From positions 1 through 21,110 of the forward strand of contig CAJWWP010000029.1 of assembly GCA_913048525.1 (NCBI GenBank): 21,110 nucleotides of DNA, written 5' to 3'. Position 1 is the first letter of the stretch. Each line of letters opens with the position of its first letter. The translations under genes and the position numbers were made by a program. This stretch comes from GCA-002712965 sp913048525. Lineage in GTDB: Bacteria > Chloroflexota > Dehalococcoidia > Lucifugimonadales > UBA826. The notes beneath the pieces are model-generated. The model was given only the letters and a program-made list of their open reading frames with translations, was not told the DNA's origin and ran no database searches. This document shows, one piece after another, positions 8,006-15,438 of the stretch.

Positions 8006-8011
8006 TATAAT
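8006..8011 (+). promoter_or_regulatory. Candidate -10 element for the NHL gene
   Basis: A perfect TATAAT sits 67 nt before the NHL start. The hexamer 17 nt further upstream (TGATAG at 7983-7988) is a poor -35 and there is no extended -10, so this promoter is only tentative and may need an activator. Confidence 0.35.
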
Positions 8012-8078
8012 CTGCCAACTTAAGAGGTCTTTAGATAATTAAATGGCCGGCAAATAAATGATCCAAGGGGAGACCAAC

Positions 8079-9032
8079 ATGGCTAGTCAAACAAAATCTG
8101 GTGGTGGAAACTTCGTTTATGAGTTTGTGGAAAATTGGGAAAAAATACCCGATGGATATTCTTGGCCAGAAACGGCAGGGGTAGCTACGGACTCTAATGA
8201 TAATGTTTATGTTTTCAATCGGGGAGACCATCCGATGATGGTGTTCGACAGCGATGGGAATTTTCTTAAATCCTGGGGTGAAGGTATTTTCTCTCGAGCT
8301 CATGGAGTCAGTGTTGGACCAGATGACACTTTGTACTGTACCGACGACGGGGACCACACTGTCCGACAATGTACGCTAGATGGGAAAGTCCTCATGACTA
8401 TAGGAGATGCAGGTAATCCTGCAGTTCCCTTCAGTGGGAGCCCTTTTAACAGATGCACGCATACAGCGACTGACCCTGATACTGGAGAGATATTCGTAAC
8501 AGACGGATACGGAAACGGTCGAATTCACAAATACTCTCCTGACGGAAAGTTGATTACTTCCTGGGGTGGGCCGGGGGTCGGAGAGGGCGAATTTAACATA
8601 GTTCATAATATAGCCACCGATAAAAACGGATATCTTTACGTCTGCGATAGAGAAAACCACCGCGTTCAAGTATTCGACAGAAATGGCAATTTTGAGGCCG
8701 TGTGGGCAAATATACATCGTCCATGTGCAATATACATCGATGACGACTCGCAAATGGTATACGTCGCAGAACTGGGATGGGGGACTCCAATCAGTCAGAG
8801 TGTTCCCAATATTGGTCCCAGAGTCAGCGTTCTAGATACTAGCGGTAAAGTTGTGGAACGAATCGGCCATATGGGTTACGGGCTAGGTGCCGGTCAATTT
8901 GTTGCCCCACACGGATTATGCCTTGACTCAAATCTGAGTATTTATGTGGCTGAAGTAGCAAGAACGAACATAAGTCACTACTCAACCCCCCCAGATGTCG
9001 TTCGAAGTTTCCAAAAACTAGTAAAAATATAA
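8079..9032 (+). CDS. NHL-repeat six-bladed beta-propeller protein (peptidyl-alpha-hydroxyglycine lyase-like)
   Basis: The product has 317 residues from ATG 8079, which has GGGGAG 6 nt upstream; an in-frame ATG at 8058 lacks one. About six NHL-type repeats are visible, each of the form G-(I/V)-A-x-D-x-x-(N/D)-x-(L/V)-Y-V-x-D, followed by a V-x-x-(F/Y)-x-x-(D/N)-G-x-F/L strand and SWG. Examples are VATDSNDNVYVFNRGDH, IATDKNGYLYVCDRENHRVQVF and the last blade LCLDSNLSIYVAEV. The spacing resembles the peptidylamidoglycolate lyase propeller, common in environmental bacteria, and conserved His residues (HGV, HTA, HNIA, HGL) line the blade tops as in metal-binding PAL. No signal peptide is visible, so a cytoplasmic location is most likely. 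The true substrate is unknown; a scaffolding or lactonase-type role is also possible. It is followed on the same strand by the DUF3500 gene after 106 nt. Confidence 0.88.
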   Translation: MASQTKSGGGNFVYEFVENWEKIPDGYSWPETAGVATDSNDNVYVFNRGDHPMMVFDSDGNFLKSWGEGIFSRAHGVSVGPDDTLYCTDDGDHTVRQCTLDGKVLMTIGDAGNPAVPFSGSPFNRCTHTATDPDTGEIFVTDGYGNGRIHKYSPDGKLITSWGGPGVGEGEFNIVHNIATDKNGYLYVCDRENHRVQVFDRNGNFEAVWANIHRPCAIYIDDDSQMVYVAELGWGTPISQSVPNIGPRVSVLDTSGKVVERIGHMGYGLGAGQFVAPHGLCLDSNLSIYVAEVARTNISHYSTPPDVVRSFQKLVKI

Positions 9033-9138
9033 GGGAACTTTATCGACGATACTGACAGAAAACTCGCCGAATGCTAACCTAGGGCAGGTGGCTACAACAA
9101 AGAAGGTATTTCACAGAGATAGCACGGGAGGATTGATA

Positions 9139-10131
9139 ATGACCACATCACATAGTCATTTAGAAACGTCTTTGGTTGACAGAATGAATGAAGCAGGAAA
9201 GAAATTTTTAAATAGCCTATCTTCAAATCAGAAAGAAAAGGCATGCTTCGAATATTTGGATGGGGAAAGAATTTTTTGGTACTACCCACCTATGAACAGG
9301 CATGGATTAGCGTTACGCGATATGGATGGCTCCCAGAGGGAATTAGCCTTTGATTTAATGTCCACAGGATTAACCGAAACTTCATATCAACAGGCCCGAA
9401 AAATTATTGATTTAGAATCAGTTCTTGGACCGCTAGAAAAAGAACAGGGAGCAATATCATTTAGACGAGATCCTGAACTCTACTATTTCACAATTTTCGG
9501 AGAACCAGATGGCGATGGCCCATGGTCCTGGAGAACAGAAGGCCATCATGTTTCTTTACACTTTAGCGTCTGGAAAGATGAAGTTATATCAATGACACCT
9601 TTTTTCTTTGGAGCTAATCCTGCAGAAGTGCCTTCCGGTCCACAATCTGGCCTCAGAATCTTGAGTGACAGGGAAGACATAGCTTTTGATCTGCTCAACA
9701 GCCTCGACAATGGCCAGAAAAAAAGAGCGATCATATATGACGAAGCTCCATGGGACATACTGACCTACAACAGCTCAAAAGTCAGCCTGCCAAAAGAGGA
9801 AGGTCTGACAATCTCAAAGATGGATGAAACACAGAAAGGTATCGTGAAGTCCCTGATTTCAGAATACATAAACCAGGTGCCTGCAGAATTGGCCGACCAA
9901 AAGATGTCCAAATTAAATCTATATGGACTCGAAAATATTCATTTTGCATGGGGTGGCGGCAAGTCTGCTGGAGAAGAACACTATTATAGGCTCCACGGCG
10001 GTGATTTTGTTGTTGAATTTGACAACCGTCAGAACGGTGCCAATCATATTCACTCTGTATGGCGAGATGTGAGTAATGATTTTGCTGAAGACGTAATGAG
10101 AGAGCACCTACTCTCATATCACGTATTGTAG
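9139..10131 (+). CDS. DUF3500 family protein
   Basis: This 330-residue protein reads from ATG 9139, with GGAGG 7 nt upstream; the frame can be extended to a GTG at 9088 without ribosome-binding support. It fits the DUF3500 family: an N-terminal helix ending in FLNSLSSNQKEKACF, then the FWYYPPMNRHGLALRDM stretch, a YYFTIFGEPDGDGPWSWR block and HHVSLHFSV. A C-terminal segment has FAWGGG, HYYRLHGGDFVVEFDN and HIHSVWRD. The many conserved Trp, His and Asp residues suggest an enzyme or binding protein, but the family has no well-established function that I can assert. No signal peptide is seen. It follows the NHL gene on the same strand and ends at a strong bidirectional terminator. Confidence 0.88.
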   Translation: MTTSHSHLETSLVDRMNEAGKKFLNSLSSNQKEKACFEYLDGERIFWYYPPMNRHGLALRDMDGSQRELAFDLMSTGLTETSYQQARKIIDLESVLGPLEKEQGAISFRRDPELYYFTIFGEPDGDGPWSWRTEGHHVSLHFSVWKDEVISMTPFFFGANPAEVPSGPQSGLRILSDREDIAFDLLNSLDNGQKKRAIIYDEAPWDILTYNSSKVSLPKEEGLTISKMDETQKGIVKSLISEYINQVPAELADQKMSKLNLYGLENIHFAWGGGKSAGEEHYYRLHGGDFVVEFDNRQNGANHIHSVWRDVSNDFAEDVMREHLLSYHVL

Positions 10132-10148
10132 CCCTTTATTACCGTCTC

Positions 10149-10186
10149 AAATAAAAAGGGCGTCCAGTCGGACGCCCTTTTTATTT
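10149..10186. terminator. Bidirectional intrinsic terminator between the DUF3500 gene and dnaK
   Basis: A perfect 17-bp stem (10149-10165 with 10170-10186) surrounds the 4-nt loop AGTC. The core GGGCGTCC/GGACGCCC is flanked by an A-run on the left and a T-run on the right, giving a U-tract in both directions. It lies 17 nt after the DUF3500 stop and 19 nt after the dnaK stop, so it can end transcription of both converging genes. Confidence 0.93.
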
Positions 10187-10205
10187 CCCAAGATCTCGAT
10201 CCCTA

Positions 10206-12104
10206 TCACACTTCCCTGAATTCACCTTCAACAGTATTATCCGGGTCCTGATCAGTAGTTTCTGAGTCTGCAAAACCGGCCTCCTCGCCGGGTTCTCCCG
10301 CATTACTGTAGACCTCCTGACCGACTTTCTGAACAGTCTCTTGAAGTTGCTGTAAAGAAGACTCAATAAGAGAGACATCTTCTCCCTCGAGCGCGGTCCT
10401 GACAGACTGTATTGCTGTATCCATTTCTGCCTTCAAGTCAGGGGAGATCTTGTCCTCGTTTTCTTTAATCAATGTCTCAGCTGCATAGACTGCACTTTCG
10501 GCAGAATTTCGCACCTCTACTCCATGGCGCTTCTTCTCGTCTTCTTCAGCATGCTGCTCAGCTTCATCAACCATCCTGTCTATCTCGTCTTGAGAGAGAC
10601 CTGAACTAGCCGTGATAGTGATACTTTGCTCTTTCCCTGTGCCCTTGTCCTGGGCAGATACACTCAATATACCGTTAGCATCAATATCAAATGTGACCTC
10701 TACCTGCGGAATTCCCCTTGCAGCAGGGAGAATACCATCCAAATTAAATCTCCCGATCGTTTTGTTTTCACCAGCCATAGGCCTCTCACCTTGTAAAACA
10801 TGAACTTCCACGGAAGGTTGATTGTCCGAAGCTGTTGTAAAAGTTTCGCTCTTGGAAGTCGGGATTGTCGTGTTACGAGGAATAAGAGGAGTTGTGACGC
10901 TACCAAGTGTTTCAATACCAAGCGTCAAGGGAGTAACATCCAGGAGCAATATATCTTGAACATCTCCCTGGAGCACTCCAGCTTGTATAGCAGCTCCAAT
11001 GCCTACGACCTCGTCGGGATTCACTCCTTGATGAGATTCCTTTTCAAAATATTCTTCAACAGCCTGCTGCACGGCCGGCATTCGCGTCATTCCCCCAACT
11101 AAGATAATTTCATCGATCTCCCCTTTCGACACACCAGCATCTTCCATGGCTTGCTTACAAGGCTCAATGGAACTCTTGATAAGATCCTCTACCAACTGTT
11201 CTAAGGTGGAACGCTGAAGAGTCTCTACCAAGTGTTTAGGCCCTGAAGCATCAGCAGTAATAAAAGGTAAATTGATTTCGGTCTGCATTAGGGTTGACAA
11301 CTCAATTTTAGCTCTTTCAGCGGATTCACGTAGCCTCTGGAGCGCCATGCGGTCACCTTTTAGATCAATACCTTGAGCTTGCTTAAATTTATCGCAAATC
11401 CAATCTATTATTACCTGGTCGAAGTCGTCACCACCGAGATGAGTATCTCCGTTAGTAGCCTTCACTTCAAAAACCCCATCTCCCATTTGCAAAACGGTTA
11501 TGTCAAAAGTTCCTCCTCCAAGATCAAAAACAGCTATTGTTTGATCTTGGTTATTTTCCATTCCGTAAGCTAAAGCAGCGGCTGTAGGCTCATTAATTAT
11601 CCTCAAAACCTCGAGGCCTGCTATCTTTCCTGCATCACGCGTAGCATTGCGTTGACTATCATTGAAATATGCGGGAACGGTAATTACTGCTTGGGTTATC
11701 TCCTCCCCTAATTTAGCTTCTGCATCTTGTTTTAATTTCTGTAACACCATTGCAGATATTTCAGGAGGCGCATAAGTCTTGCCTCCCATCTCTACATGAG
11801 CATCGCCATTTGAATGTGAAACAACCTTATAAGGCACGAGTGGCAAATTACGTTCAACCGATTCATCACTATATTTCATCCCCATAAAGCGCTTTGCAGA
11901 AAAGACGGTATTATCGGGGTTAGTCACAGCCTGTCTTTTTGCCGTTGTGCCAACGTATCTTTCATCAGAACGAGGATTTATACCAACAACGGACGGGGTA
12001 GTTCGAGTTCCTTCTGCATTTTCGATGACCCTTGGTTCACCACCCTCAATAACTGCCATACATGAATTTGTGGTACCTAAATCAATACCGAGTATCTTCG
12101 GCAT
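10206..12104 (-). CDS. dnaK: Molecular chaperone DnaK (Hsp70)
   Basis: DnaK is the ATP-driven Hsp70 that binds unfolded peptides in the cytoplasm. The product has 632 residues, a normal length. All three Hsp70 signatures are present: GIDLGTTNSCMAV at residues 6-18, VFDLGGGTFDITVL near 193-206, and ILVGGMTRMPAVQQAV near 334. The linker DVQDILLLDVTPLTLGIET precedes the substrate-binding domain, and the tail ends EGEFREV. Its ATG overlaps the grpE stop by one base (TGATG), and AGGAGG lies 8 nt upstream, so translation is coupled. It is the last gene of hspR-grpE-dnaK; the terminator follows directly, so dnaJ is not in this operon. Confidence 0.99.
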   Translation of the reverse strand: MPKILGIDLGTTNSCMAVIEGGEPRVIENAEGTRTTPSVVGINPRSDERYVGTTAKRQAVTNPDNTVFSAKRFMGMKYSDESVERNLPLVPYKVVSHSNGDAHVEMGGKTYAPPEISAMVLQKLKQDAEAKLGEEITQAVITVPAYFNDSQRNATRDAGKIAGLEVLRIINEPTAAALAYGMENNQDQTIAVFDLGGGTFDITVLQMGDGVFEVKATNGDTHLGGDDFDQVIIDWICDKFKQAQGIDLKGDRMALQRLRESAERAKIELSTLMQTEINLPFITADASGPKHLVETLQRSTLEQLVEDLIKSSIEPCKQAMEDAGVSKGEIDEIILVGGMTRMPAVQQAVEEYFEKESHQGVNPDEVVGIGAAIQAGVLQGDVQDILLLDVTPLTLGIETLGSVTTPLIPRNTTIPTSKSETFTTASDNQPSVEVHVLQGERPMAGENKTIGRFNLDGILPAARGIPQVEVTFDIDANGILSVSAQDKGTGKEQSITITASSGLSQDEIDRMVDEAEQHAEEDEKKRHGVEVRNSAESAVYAAETLIKENEDKISPDLKAEMDTAIQSVRTALEGEDVSLIESSLQQLQETVQKVGQEVYSNAGEPGEEAGFADSETTDQDPDNTVEGEFREV

Positions 12105-12712
12105 CAGTTTTCCTCCTGTTCATCTTCTTGTTTTTCTGGATCTATTTGTTCTTCTTGTAAATTCTTTGCTTGCGCCACAACAACTCGAGCAGGTCTGAGT
12201 ATCCTGTCATTAAGCTTGTAGCCGTCTTGTATAACACTAACTATTGTGCCTTCTTCTTCACATCGTTCTTCATACATAATCGCTTCATGCTGGTATGGAT
12301 CAAACTGTTCTCCTATAGCTTCTATCCTTTGAACTCCTTCGATTTCGAGGGAATTTGACAGATTTCTGGCTACCAGTGAAATACCCTGGATCCAGGTTTC
12401 ATCTGCATCGTCAGGAAGATTATCGATAGCCCTACTCAAATCATCAGCAACGCCTAAGAATCTACTTAAAATCCCGAATTGAACGGTCCTCCGTGACTCC
12501 TCAAGTTCCTGAGATGCCCGTTGCCTATAATTGACGAGATCGGCCTGCGCCCGTTGAGCTATAGACCTAAATTGCTCCTTCTCTCTGAGTGCTTCCTCAA
12601 ATGTTTCTTGGGAAAGCGTGGTTTCCTCATCATCAGATAAGCAATTCGGATCAGCTATTTGGTCTTCGCTAGGCGTTTCACCTATTGAATCTTTATCCAT
12701 TTCCTCACTCAA
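12104..12712 (-). CDS. grpE: Nucleotide exchange factor GrpE
   Basis: GrpE releases ADP from DnaK and works as a dimer through a long coiled coil. The 202-residue product has an acidic, disordered N-terminus (1-38), a long helix of about 40-90 rich in E, R and Q, and the C-terminal beta domain. The family signature GYKLNDRILRPARVVVA spans about 164-180, and a charged tail follows. The frame opens with TTG at 12712, with GGAG 8 nt upstream. The nearest in-frame ATG, at 12700, has GAGG only 2 nt away, so the TTG start is preferred, though uncertain. It lies 55 nt after hspR and overlaps dnaK by one base. Confidence 0.97.
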   Translation of the reverse strand: MSEEMDKDSIGETPSEDQIADPNCLSDDEETTLSQETFEEALREKEQFRSIAQRAQADLVNYRQRASQELEESRRTVQFGILSRFLGVADDLSRAIDNLPDDADETWIQGISLVARNLSNSLEIEGVQRIEAIGEQFDPYQHEAIMYEERCEEEGTIVSVIQDGYKLNDRILRPARVVVAQAKNLQEEQIDPEKQEDEQEEN

Positions 12713-12767
12713 AAAATCAACTCCATTGGAAATAATTTATAAGTTTGTGACAGGGGTGAAAAGGCCT

Positions 12768-13229
12768 TCAGGAAGGGTTCACTCTCAGGACTGAAAACAT
12801 CTCATTAAGGCAATCTTCTAGGTAAGACTTCAAATCGCTCTTTTCTGCCTGGTTCAGCCCAGACTTGATTTTCAACATTTGATTAAACATTCCAAGTGCC
12901 AGTTCTACACCAGCGATATTCAATCCAAGATCTCCAACCAAATGCTTTATCAGGCGCAGGCGGACAATATCCTCTTCCGAATACAACCGCAACATTCCAA
13001 CAGTCCGTGATGGTCTAACAAGACCGGCACGCTCATACTTCCTTAAAGTCTGAGGATGCATTTCCAGAAGCCTAGCTGCCACACTTATGACATACAGACC
13101 ATCCTCCATAATCCCATGCGAGGAGTTTCTTACTGGTGCAGAAGGTATACCTACCTCTAGCCTGATCACTCTCCTTCTAGGGGCAACACTTTGCCGGCGC
13201 CCCATACGACTAGAATTTCTGTTGACCAT
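12768..13229 (-). CDS. hspR: HspR-type MerR-family heat-shock repressor
   Basis: The core LYVISVAARLLEMHPQTLRKYERAGLVRPSR (from about residue 45) is the winged-helix MerR DNA-binding domain in its HspR form. YSEEDIVRLRLIKHL and LGLNIAGVELAL follow, as in actinobacterial and chloroflexi HspR. HspR represses dnaK operons through HAIR operators and uses DnaK as corepressor, giving feedback on free chaperone. The protein is 153 residues by the longest frame. The first 40 residues are basic and not part of the usual family, no start (13229, 13205, 13109) has a clear ribosome binding site, and the real N-terminus is unsettled. It is the first gene of the operon and sits just downstream of a HAIR-like element, consistent with autoregulation. 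Confidence 0.88.
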   Translation of the reverse strand: MVNRNSSRMGRRQSVAPRRRVIRLEVGIPSAPVRNSSHGIMEDGLYVISVAARLLEMHPQTLRKYERAGLVRPSRTVGMLRLYSEEDIVRLRLIKHLVGDLGLNIAGVELALGMFNQMLKIKSGLNQAEKSDLKSYLEDCLNEMFSVLRVNPS

Positions 13230-13334
13230 ATATACTAGTTATCTCAACTTTTAAGTAGAAATTAACAACAACCCATAATGGCGAAGTTACGTTAACCATT
13301 GACACGTTACACTAGAGTCTGTTCGTTAGCATCA

Positions 13335-13363
13335 ATGTTAGTAGTTGACTCGCTTTGTGTCAA
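13335..13363 (-). promoter_or_regulatory. Leftward promoter for hspR-grpE-dnaK
   Basis: On the minus strand a perfect TTGACA -35 (13363-13358) is followed by a 17-nt spacer and TAACAT (13340-13335), a 4/6 match to TATAAT with the key A2 and T6. Transcription would start near 13328, about 100 nt before the longest hspR start. The -35 lies inside the HAIR-like repeat. Confidence 0.65.
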
Positions 13364-13365
13364 CT
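13343..13365. promoter_or_regulatory. HAIR-like inverted repeat, putative HspR operator
   Basis: AGTTGAC (13343-13349) and GTCAACT (13359-13365) form a perfect 7-bp inverted repeat with a 9-nt centre. Aligned to the known HAIR consensus CTTGAGT-N7-ACTCAAG, the TTGA and TCAA half-site cores are separated by exactly the same 11 nt, although the inner bases differ. Its position over both -35 boxes next to an hspR gene supports an operator role; binding is inferred. Confidence 0.6.
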
Positions 13366-13373
13366 TCTATAAC
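13345..13373 (+). promoter_or_regulatory. Rightward promoter for the HAD phosphatase gene
   Basis: TTGACT (13345-13350), a 17-nt spacer and TATAAC (13368-13373) make a near-consensus sigma-70 promoter that mirrors the leftward one. It would give a leader of about 60 nt before the CTG start at 13442. Confidence 0.6.
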
Positions 13374-13441
13374 ATTAACTGATTCCAAAATAATGATTTG
13401 AATGAAATAGACGTTCGCAAAGAACATTAGCGGAGATCTCA

Positions 13442-14086
13442 CTGAACCCGAAACTGATTATTTTTGACTGCGATGGTGTACTTGTTGATAGTGAACCCAT
13501 TGCGAACAAGGTACTTGCCAAATTGCTTTCGGAAATTGGGATTCCGACGACATACGAACAATCTCTAGGCATATTTCTCGGAAAGTCTTGGAAAGATTCA
13601 TTAATAGTTATTAATGAATTATTAGGAAAAAAGCCTCCGCCGGATCTTTATGAAATTTACATGGACAGAATGTTTAAAGAATTTGAGGATCATTTACGAC
13701 CTATTCAAGGAATTGAACAAGTGCTTCAGTCAATCAATGCAAATTACTGTGTTGCATCAAGCGGACCTCATCAGAAAATACGAAAAACCCTCGGCGTTAC
13801 AGGACTCTTACCTTTATTTGAAGGAAAAATATTTAGCTCCACTGACGTAGGTAAGGGAAAACCGGAACCGGACCTTTTCCTACACGCTTGCAGTATGATG
13901 GGCTACACTCCCCAACAGACTATCGTTATTGAGGATTCCTTAGCAGGTATACAAGCTGCAAGATCAGCGGGAATGAGAGTTTTTGTTTACAGGCCTTCCT
14001 CTAACGAAAAATACCAAAAAGATAATAATGAAGTTATAACATTCAGATCCATGAACACCCTATCCGAACTTATAGACAAGGCATAG
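13442..14086 (+). CDS. HAD-superfamily (subfamily IA) phosphatase/phosphoglucomutase-like, apparent CTG start
   Basis: The product is 214 residues, a usual length for beta-phosphoglucomutase-like HAD hydrolases that move phosphate through an Asp-phosphate. Motif I is D9CD11GVLVDSE, motif II the SSG at 106-108, motif III K140 in GKGKPEPD, and motif IV VIEDS with E164/D165; the cap domain lies between about 18 and 80. Motif I lies upstream of any in-frame ATG, GTG or TTG: between the stop at about 13403 and motif I the only plausible start is CTG 13442, with GGAG 6 nt before it. An annotation beginning at TTG 13523 would cut off the nucleophile. The substrate is unknown. The next gene starts 6 nt after the stop, so the two form an operon. 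Confidence 0.88.
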   Translation: MNPKLIIFDCDGVLVDSEPIANKVLAKLLSEIGIPTTYEQSLGIFLGKSWKDSLIVINELLGKKPPPDLYEIYMDRMFKEFEDHLRPIQGIEQVLQSINANYCVASSGPHQKIRKTLGVTGLLPLFEGKIFSSTDVGKGKPEPDLFLHACSMMGYTPQQTIVIEDSLAGIQAARSAGMRVFVYRPSSNEKYQKDNNEVITFRSMNTLSELIDKA

Positions 14087-14092
14087 ACACCA

Positions 14093-14917
14093 ATGAATAG
14101 CGAAGTTAGTGAAATAGTTAGAGGGTCGTTCGACCTACATGTTCATGCCGCACCAGATACCCAGGAACGTAGAATGAACGCGTTGGAGACTGCAAGAGCA
14201 GCCTATGAGGGGGAACTCGGAGGATTCGCTCTCAAATCTCACGACTACCCAACAACTCCTCTTGCAGATGCCTTGAACCAGATGTACCCCGGATTACAGG
14301 TCCTTGGGTCTATCACGCTCAACGAGTCGATTGGAGGAATAAACCCAAATGCCGTACAAGTATCTGCGGATTTAGGGGCAAAAATTGTCTGGATGCCTAC
14401 ATCCAAAGCACGTGATCAGGGGTCAAACGAAACATCCACCAATGAGCTGAAAGTAACGGACGCTACCAATCATTTACTTTCAGAAGCTGTTGATGTGATA
14501 GACATAATCGCTGGACAAGATATGGTCCTTGCTTCTGGACATATATCCCCCCATGAAACGATAAAACTTTTTGAAGAAGCCAAAACTAGAGGGGTTCAAA
14601 GGATGATTGCTACTCATCCGTACGATGTCGCTACTTACCCCGAAATGGAACTAATAGCATCTACTGGGGCCTATATAGAGTTCACTTTTCTATCGTGTAT
14701 GCCTACAAAGCAAACTATGAGTCCCCGAATTATGTCCGAGCAAATCCTGAGATTAGGAGTAGAAAAATGCTTAGTGACTACAGACTTCGGGCAATGGACA
14801 AACCCACCACCTGCTGAAGGAATGAGAATGGCAGTGGCAGCTCTCCTAGATTCTGGAATGTCTGTCGACGACGTGGCTACACTGGTAAAACATAATCCAA
14901 AAAAGATTATTAACTAG
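14093..14917 (+). CDS. DUF6282 family protein, amidohydrolase/PHP-like metal-dependent hydrolase
   Basis: The 274-residue product begins with GSFDLHVHAAPD, giving an HxH metal-binding pair (H16, H18) at the end of the first strand, as in TIM-barrel metallohydrolases. Further candidate ligands are H in LKSHDYP (about 50), H in ASGHIS (about 152), THPYD (about 175) and the late Asp in TTDFGQ (about 225). A C-terminal NPKK motif resembles the end of amidohydrolases. I recognise the DUF6282 family, whose substrate is not known to me. It starts 6 nt after the HAD gene, probably sharing its promoter and by translational coupling, and overlaps the convergent DUF423 gene by 8 nt. Confidence 0.85.
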   Translation: MNSEVSEIVRGSFDLHVHAAPDTQERRMNALETARAAYEGELGGFALKSHDYPTTPLADALNQMYPGLQVLGSITLNESIGGINPNAVQVSADLGAKIVWMPTSKARDQGSNETSTNELKVTDATNHLLSEAVDVIDIIAGQDMVLASGHISPHETIKLFEEAKTRGVQRMIATHPYDVATYPEMELIASTGAYIEFTFLSCMPTKQTMSPRIMSEQILRLGVEKCLVTTDFGQWTNPPPAEGMRMAVAALLDSGMSVDDVATLVKHNPKKIIN

Positions 14918-15308
14918 CCCTTTTTGCATTTGATCTCAAAACACCAAATGCAAATGACAGCCAACCAAGTATGAGAAAAATGCCACCTACAGGCGCTATT
15001 GCGCCTAATATGCTGAGTTGAGTCATCGATAGAAAATAGAGACTGCCACAGAATATGGCTAATCCGAACAATAACAACCAGAGAGCTACCGACAAAAAAA
15101 AGTTTAGTGCCATTCGGTCAAGGACGATCGCTCCGAGAATTATAGCCAACGAGTGCAGCATGTGAAAGCGCACAGCCGTCGAATAGGTATCAGCATAGTC
15201 ACTTTCTATTACGGCTTGTAGCCAGTGTGAACCAGCTGCCCCAAGCAAAACGGATATAGCACCAGATAAAGCACCGACAACTATCCAATTACATGATTTT
15301 TGGTTCAT
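14910..15308 (-). CDS. DUF423 family small integral membrane protein
   Basis: The product is about 132 residues from ATG 15308; an in-frame GTG at 15317 adds three residues, and neither start has a clear ribosome binding site. Four transmembrane helices are evident (about 8-27, 53-73, 77-97, 102-124). The family's GALSGAISVLLGAAGSHWL opening and the FHMLHSLAIIL motif before helix 2 identify it as DUF423 (YgdD/TMEM256-like). The function is unknown; the family is widespread in bacterial inner membranes. The gene converges with the DUF6282 gene and is divergent from the dehydrogenase gene. Confidence 0.9.
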   Translation of the reverse strand: MNQKSCNWIVVGALSGAISVLLGAAGSHWLQAVIESDYADTYSTAVRFHMLHSLAIILGAIVLDRMALNFFLSVALWLLLFGLAIFCGSLYFLSMTQLSILGAIAPVGGIFLILGWLSFAFGVLRSNAKRAS

Positions 15309-15438
15309 AGAAAGCACATCTTAACACCCAGAAATAAGAACCTATAAATCTCTCATATCGGTGCCAAAATATGAAAGATTGCTCTACTCGTTATAGAATC
15401 GATACAAGTTCATACTTTTTTTGGCCTGGGAGTCGTCT

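Noticed and set aside
13343..13365. CIRCE element for HrcA
   Set aside because: CIRCE needs TTAGCACTC-N9-GAGTGCTAA; only the N9 centre fits, while the TTGA/TCAA cores and the adjacent MerR-type gene fit HAIR/HspR.
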